Positions 62,216-64,000 of a stretch of DNA of 64,000 bases are shown here, in pieces. The notes under the pieces are model-generated. The model ran no database searches and was not told the origin of the DNA. It saw only the letters and a list, made by a program, of their open reading frames with translations. The stretch's first letter is position 1, and each line of letters starts with the position of its first letter. The position numbers and the translations under genes were made by a program. The stretch is from Bacteroidota bacterium (GTDB taxonomy: Bacteria; Bacteroidota; Bacteroidia; Chitinophagales; Chitinophagaceae), in assembly GCA_018268015.1 (NCBI GenBank), contig JAFDXJ010000046.1:1-64000 (forward strand). The letters are read 5' to 3'.

Positions 62216-64000
62216 TTATTCTTCTATTTTCATTTTTCCTTTACTTTTTGCAATCACTTCTTCTGCAATATTTGTTGGTGCAGGAGAGTAGTGCGAAAAT
62301 TCCATAGTGGAAGTAGCACGACCACTGGATAAAGAACGAAGTTGAGTTACATAACCAAACATTTCACTCAAAGGAACTTTAGCTTTAATCACTTGTGCAT
62401 TACCTCGGCTATCCATTCCTTCCAGCATACCCCGGCGACGATTCAAGTCACCTGTTACATCCCCCATATATTGATCCGGAGTGACTACTTCAACTTTCAT
62501 GATTGGTTCAAGTAAGGTAGGTTTCGCTTTTTTTCCTGCTTCACGGAAGCCGCCTTTGGCACACAATTCAAAACTCATAGAGTCTGAATCCACCTGGTGG
62601 AAGCTGCCATCAAATATGCGTACTTTCATGGACTCCATCGGGTAACCCGCCAGTACGCCTGTGGTCATAGAAGTTTCAAAACCTTTTTGAATGGCAGGTA
62701 CAAATTCTTTTGGAATAGAACCACCGAAAATATCATTTTTAAATTGAAAGTGTTTACCCGGGTTTTCTTTCAGCCATTCTTCGTCTGCAGGCCCTATTTC
62801 GAATTGAATATCTGCAAATTTACCACGACCTCCGGTTTGTTTTTTCAGTACCTCACGGTGTTCAATCGCTTTCCCAAATGCTTCTTTATAGGCAACCTGT
62901 GGATTACCCTGATTAATTTCAACCTTGAATTCTCTACGCATCCTGTCCACAATAATTTCCAGGTGCAATTCTCCCATACCGGAAAGTATTGTTTGTCCGG
63001 TATCTTCATCTGTTTTTACACGAAGGGTAGGATCTTCTTCTACCAATTTAGCAATAGCCATTCCCATCTTATCCACATCTGCCTGTGTTTTTGGTTCTAC
63101 TGCCACAGAAATCACCGGTTCCGGGATAAACATATTTTCCAATACAATGGGATGATTTTCATCACAGAGAGTATCACCCGTTTTGATTTCCTTAAAACCT
63201 ACGGCTGCAGCAATATCACCTGCCTCAATAAAGTCAATAGGATTTTGTTTATTAGCAAACATTTTCATGATACGACTAATGCGCTCATTTTTTCCACTTC
63301 TCATATTCCGCACATAACTTCCGGCATCCAGATGCCCGGAATAACAACGGAAGAAGGCCAATCGGCCAACAAAAGGATCGGTCATAATTTTAAAAGCCAA
63401 TGCGGAAAATGGTTCCTTTGCATCAGGCTTACGGAGTACTTCTTCTCCTGTATCCGGATTTGTACCAGTAACAGCATCAATATCTTTGGGTGATGGAAGG
63501 TAACGGCAAACGGCATCCAGCGCTGTTTGTACGCCTTTATTTTTAAAGGAAGAACCACACATCATGGGTACAATACTCATGTCAATCGTAGCTTTACGAA
63601 TGGCATCATGCAATTCTTGTTCTGAGATACTATTGGGATCATCAAAAAATTTTTCCATGAGGTGATCATCGTATTCAGCTACGGCTTCCACCAGGTTTTG
63701 GCGCCAGAATTCCACATCCTCTTTCATATCATCCGGGATAGGCACTTCCTGGTATGTCATACCCTCTGTAGCTTCATCCCAAATAATACCTTTAAGAGTA
63801 ATAAGATCAACAACACCCTTAAAATGATCCTCTGCACCAATAGGTAATTGTAAAGGAACCGCTTTAGCACCCAGCATTTCTTTAACCTGTTTTACAACAT
63901 TTAAGAAATCAGCACCTGCGCGGTCCATTTTATTGACAAATCCAATACGTGGAACTTTATAGCGATTAGCCTGGCGCCACACAGTCTCACTCTGAGGTTC
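62216..64000 (-). CDS. fusA: Elongation factor G, C-terminal part (5' end outside window)
   Basis: About 594 residues of the translocase GTPase; the frame is open to the window edge (last visible start [32 protein letters not shown]), and the first ~100 residues with the P-loop lie outside. Seen here are G4 NKMD, domain II ([27 protein letters not shown]), domain III-IV ([36 protein letters not shown]) and domain V ([32 protein letters not shown]). [23 protein letters not shown] closes the family signature. Some Bacteroidota carry two fusA copies; this fragment cannot decide which. It is not next to the str ribosomal operon on its downstream side. Confidence 0.96.
   Translation of the reverse strand, partial: EPQSETVWRQANRYKVPRIGFVNKMDRAGADFLNVVKQVKEMLGAKAVPLQLPIGAEDHFKGVVDLITLKGIIWDEATEGMTYQEVPIPDDMKEDVEFWRQNLVEAVAEYDDHLMEKFFDDPNSISEQELHDAIRKATIDMSIVPMMCGSSFKNKGVQTALDAVCRYLPSPKDIDAVTGTNPDTGEEVLRKPDAKEPFSALAFKIMTDPFVGRLAFFRCYSGHLDAGSYVRNMRSGKNERISRIMKMFANKQNPIDFIEAGDIAAAVGFKEIKTGDTLCDENHPIVLENMFIPEPVISVAVEPKTQADVDKMGMAIAKLVEEDPTLRVKTDEDTGQTILSGMGELHLEIIVDRMRREFKVEINQGNPQVAYKEAFGKAIEHREVLKKQTGGRGKFADIQFEIGPADEEWLKENPGKHFQFKNDIFGGSIPKEFVPAIQKGFETSMTTGVLAGYPMESMKVRIFDGSFHQVDSDSMSFELCAKGGFREAGKKAKPTLLEPIMKVEVVTPDQYMGDVTGDLNRRRGMLEGMDSRGNAQVIKAKVPLSEMFGYVTQLRSLSSGRATSTMEFSHYSPAPTNIAEEVIAKSKGKMKIEE

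Noticed and set aside
62597..63493. 298-codon plus-strand frame
   Set aside because: It is antisense to fusA, rich in Phe, His and Cys as expected for a shadow frame, and has no recognisable domain.

Overview
The window is AT-rich chromosome from a member of the Bacteroidota, most likely a relative of Chitinophagaceae. The evidence is type IX secretion (T9SS) C-terminal sorting domains, families largely restricted to this phylum (DUF5606, DUF4290, DUF4251, DUF3078, TIGR02757, IgGFc-binding/PKD gliding-type proteins), absence of clear Shine-Dalgarno sequences, and repeated TAnnTTTG-type -7 promoter boxes typical of the phylum's primary sigma factor. The genus assignment is inference; no database search was possible.

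Most of the window (about 1-50 kb) is an ordinary housekeeping mosaic of short operons on both strands. It includes tRNA/rRNA modification (trmB, a small pseudouridine synthase), translation (pheS, rsfS, rsgA, fusA at the right edge), proteolysis (M3 and M28 peptidases, ftsH), DNA repair (UvrD/PcrA helicase, an alkyltransferase-like protein), amino-acid and purine metabolism (asnB, a cystathionine gamma-synthase-type enzyme, purL, a class III aminotransferase), fatty-acid-type enzymes (acyl-CoA dehydrogenase, 3-hydroxyacyl-CoA dehydrogenase), lipopolysaccharide genes (an LpxD-like paralogue, lpxH, hldD), biotin ligase and an Nfu-type Fe-S protein. Broken genes are scattered through it: a GH109-like glycosidase with an in-frame TGA and no ATG start, and a frameshifted remnant of a T9SS tail-fibre-like protein. 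One structured RNA gene on the minus strand at about 9.4-9.6 kb looks like a class II tRNA with a greatly enlarged variable arm.

The accessory part is about 50-62.1 kb. A minus-strand TPR sensor kinase and LuxR-type response regulator diverge from a plus-strand run of exported proteins: two copies of a roughly 710-residue TPR/coiled-coil protein (A1, A2), two copies of a roughly 400-430-residue partner (B1, B2), a small exported protein, and a two-repeat lipocalin-like protein split by an in-frame TAA. Three transcription units of this run begin with the same 20-bp palindrome, AATCATCTTTTTTAATGATT or a one-base variant, each placed exactly 21 bp before a -7-like box. A fourth, partial copy lies in front of the kinase. 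This looks like a small dedicated regulon controlled by the neighbouring two-component system, and it is the best candidate here for an undescribed system. A compact REP-like repeat cluster sits in the divergent intergenic region.

A second, smaller accessory cassette (about 43.0-44.6 kb) has a lysozyme-like peptidoglycan hydrolase candidate followed by a lipoprotein and a short helical protein of unknown function.
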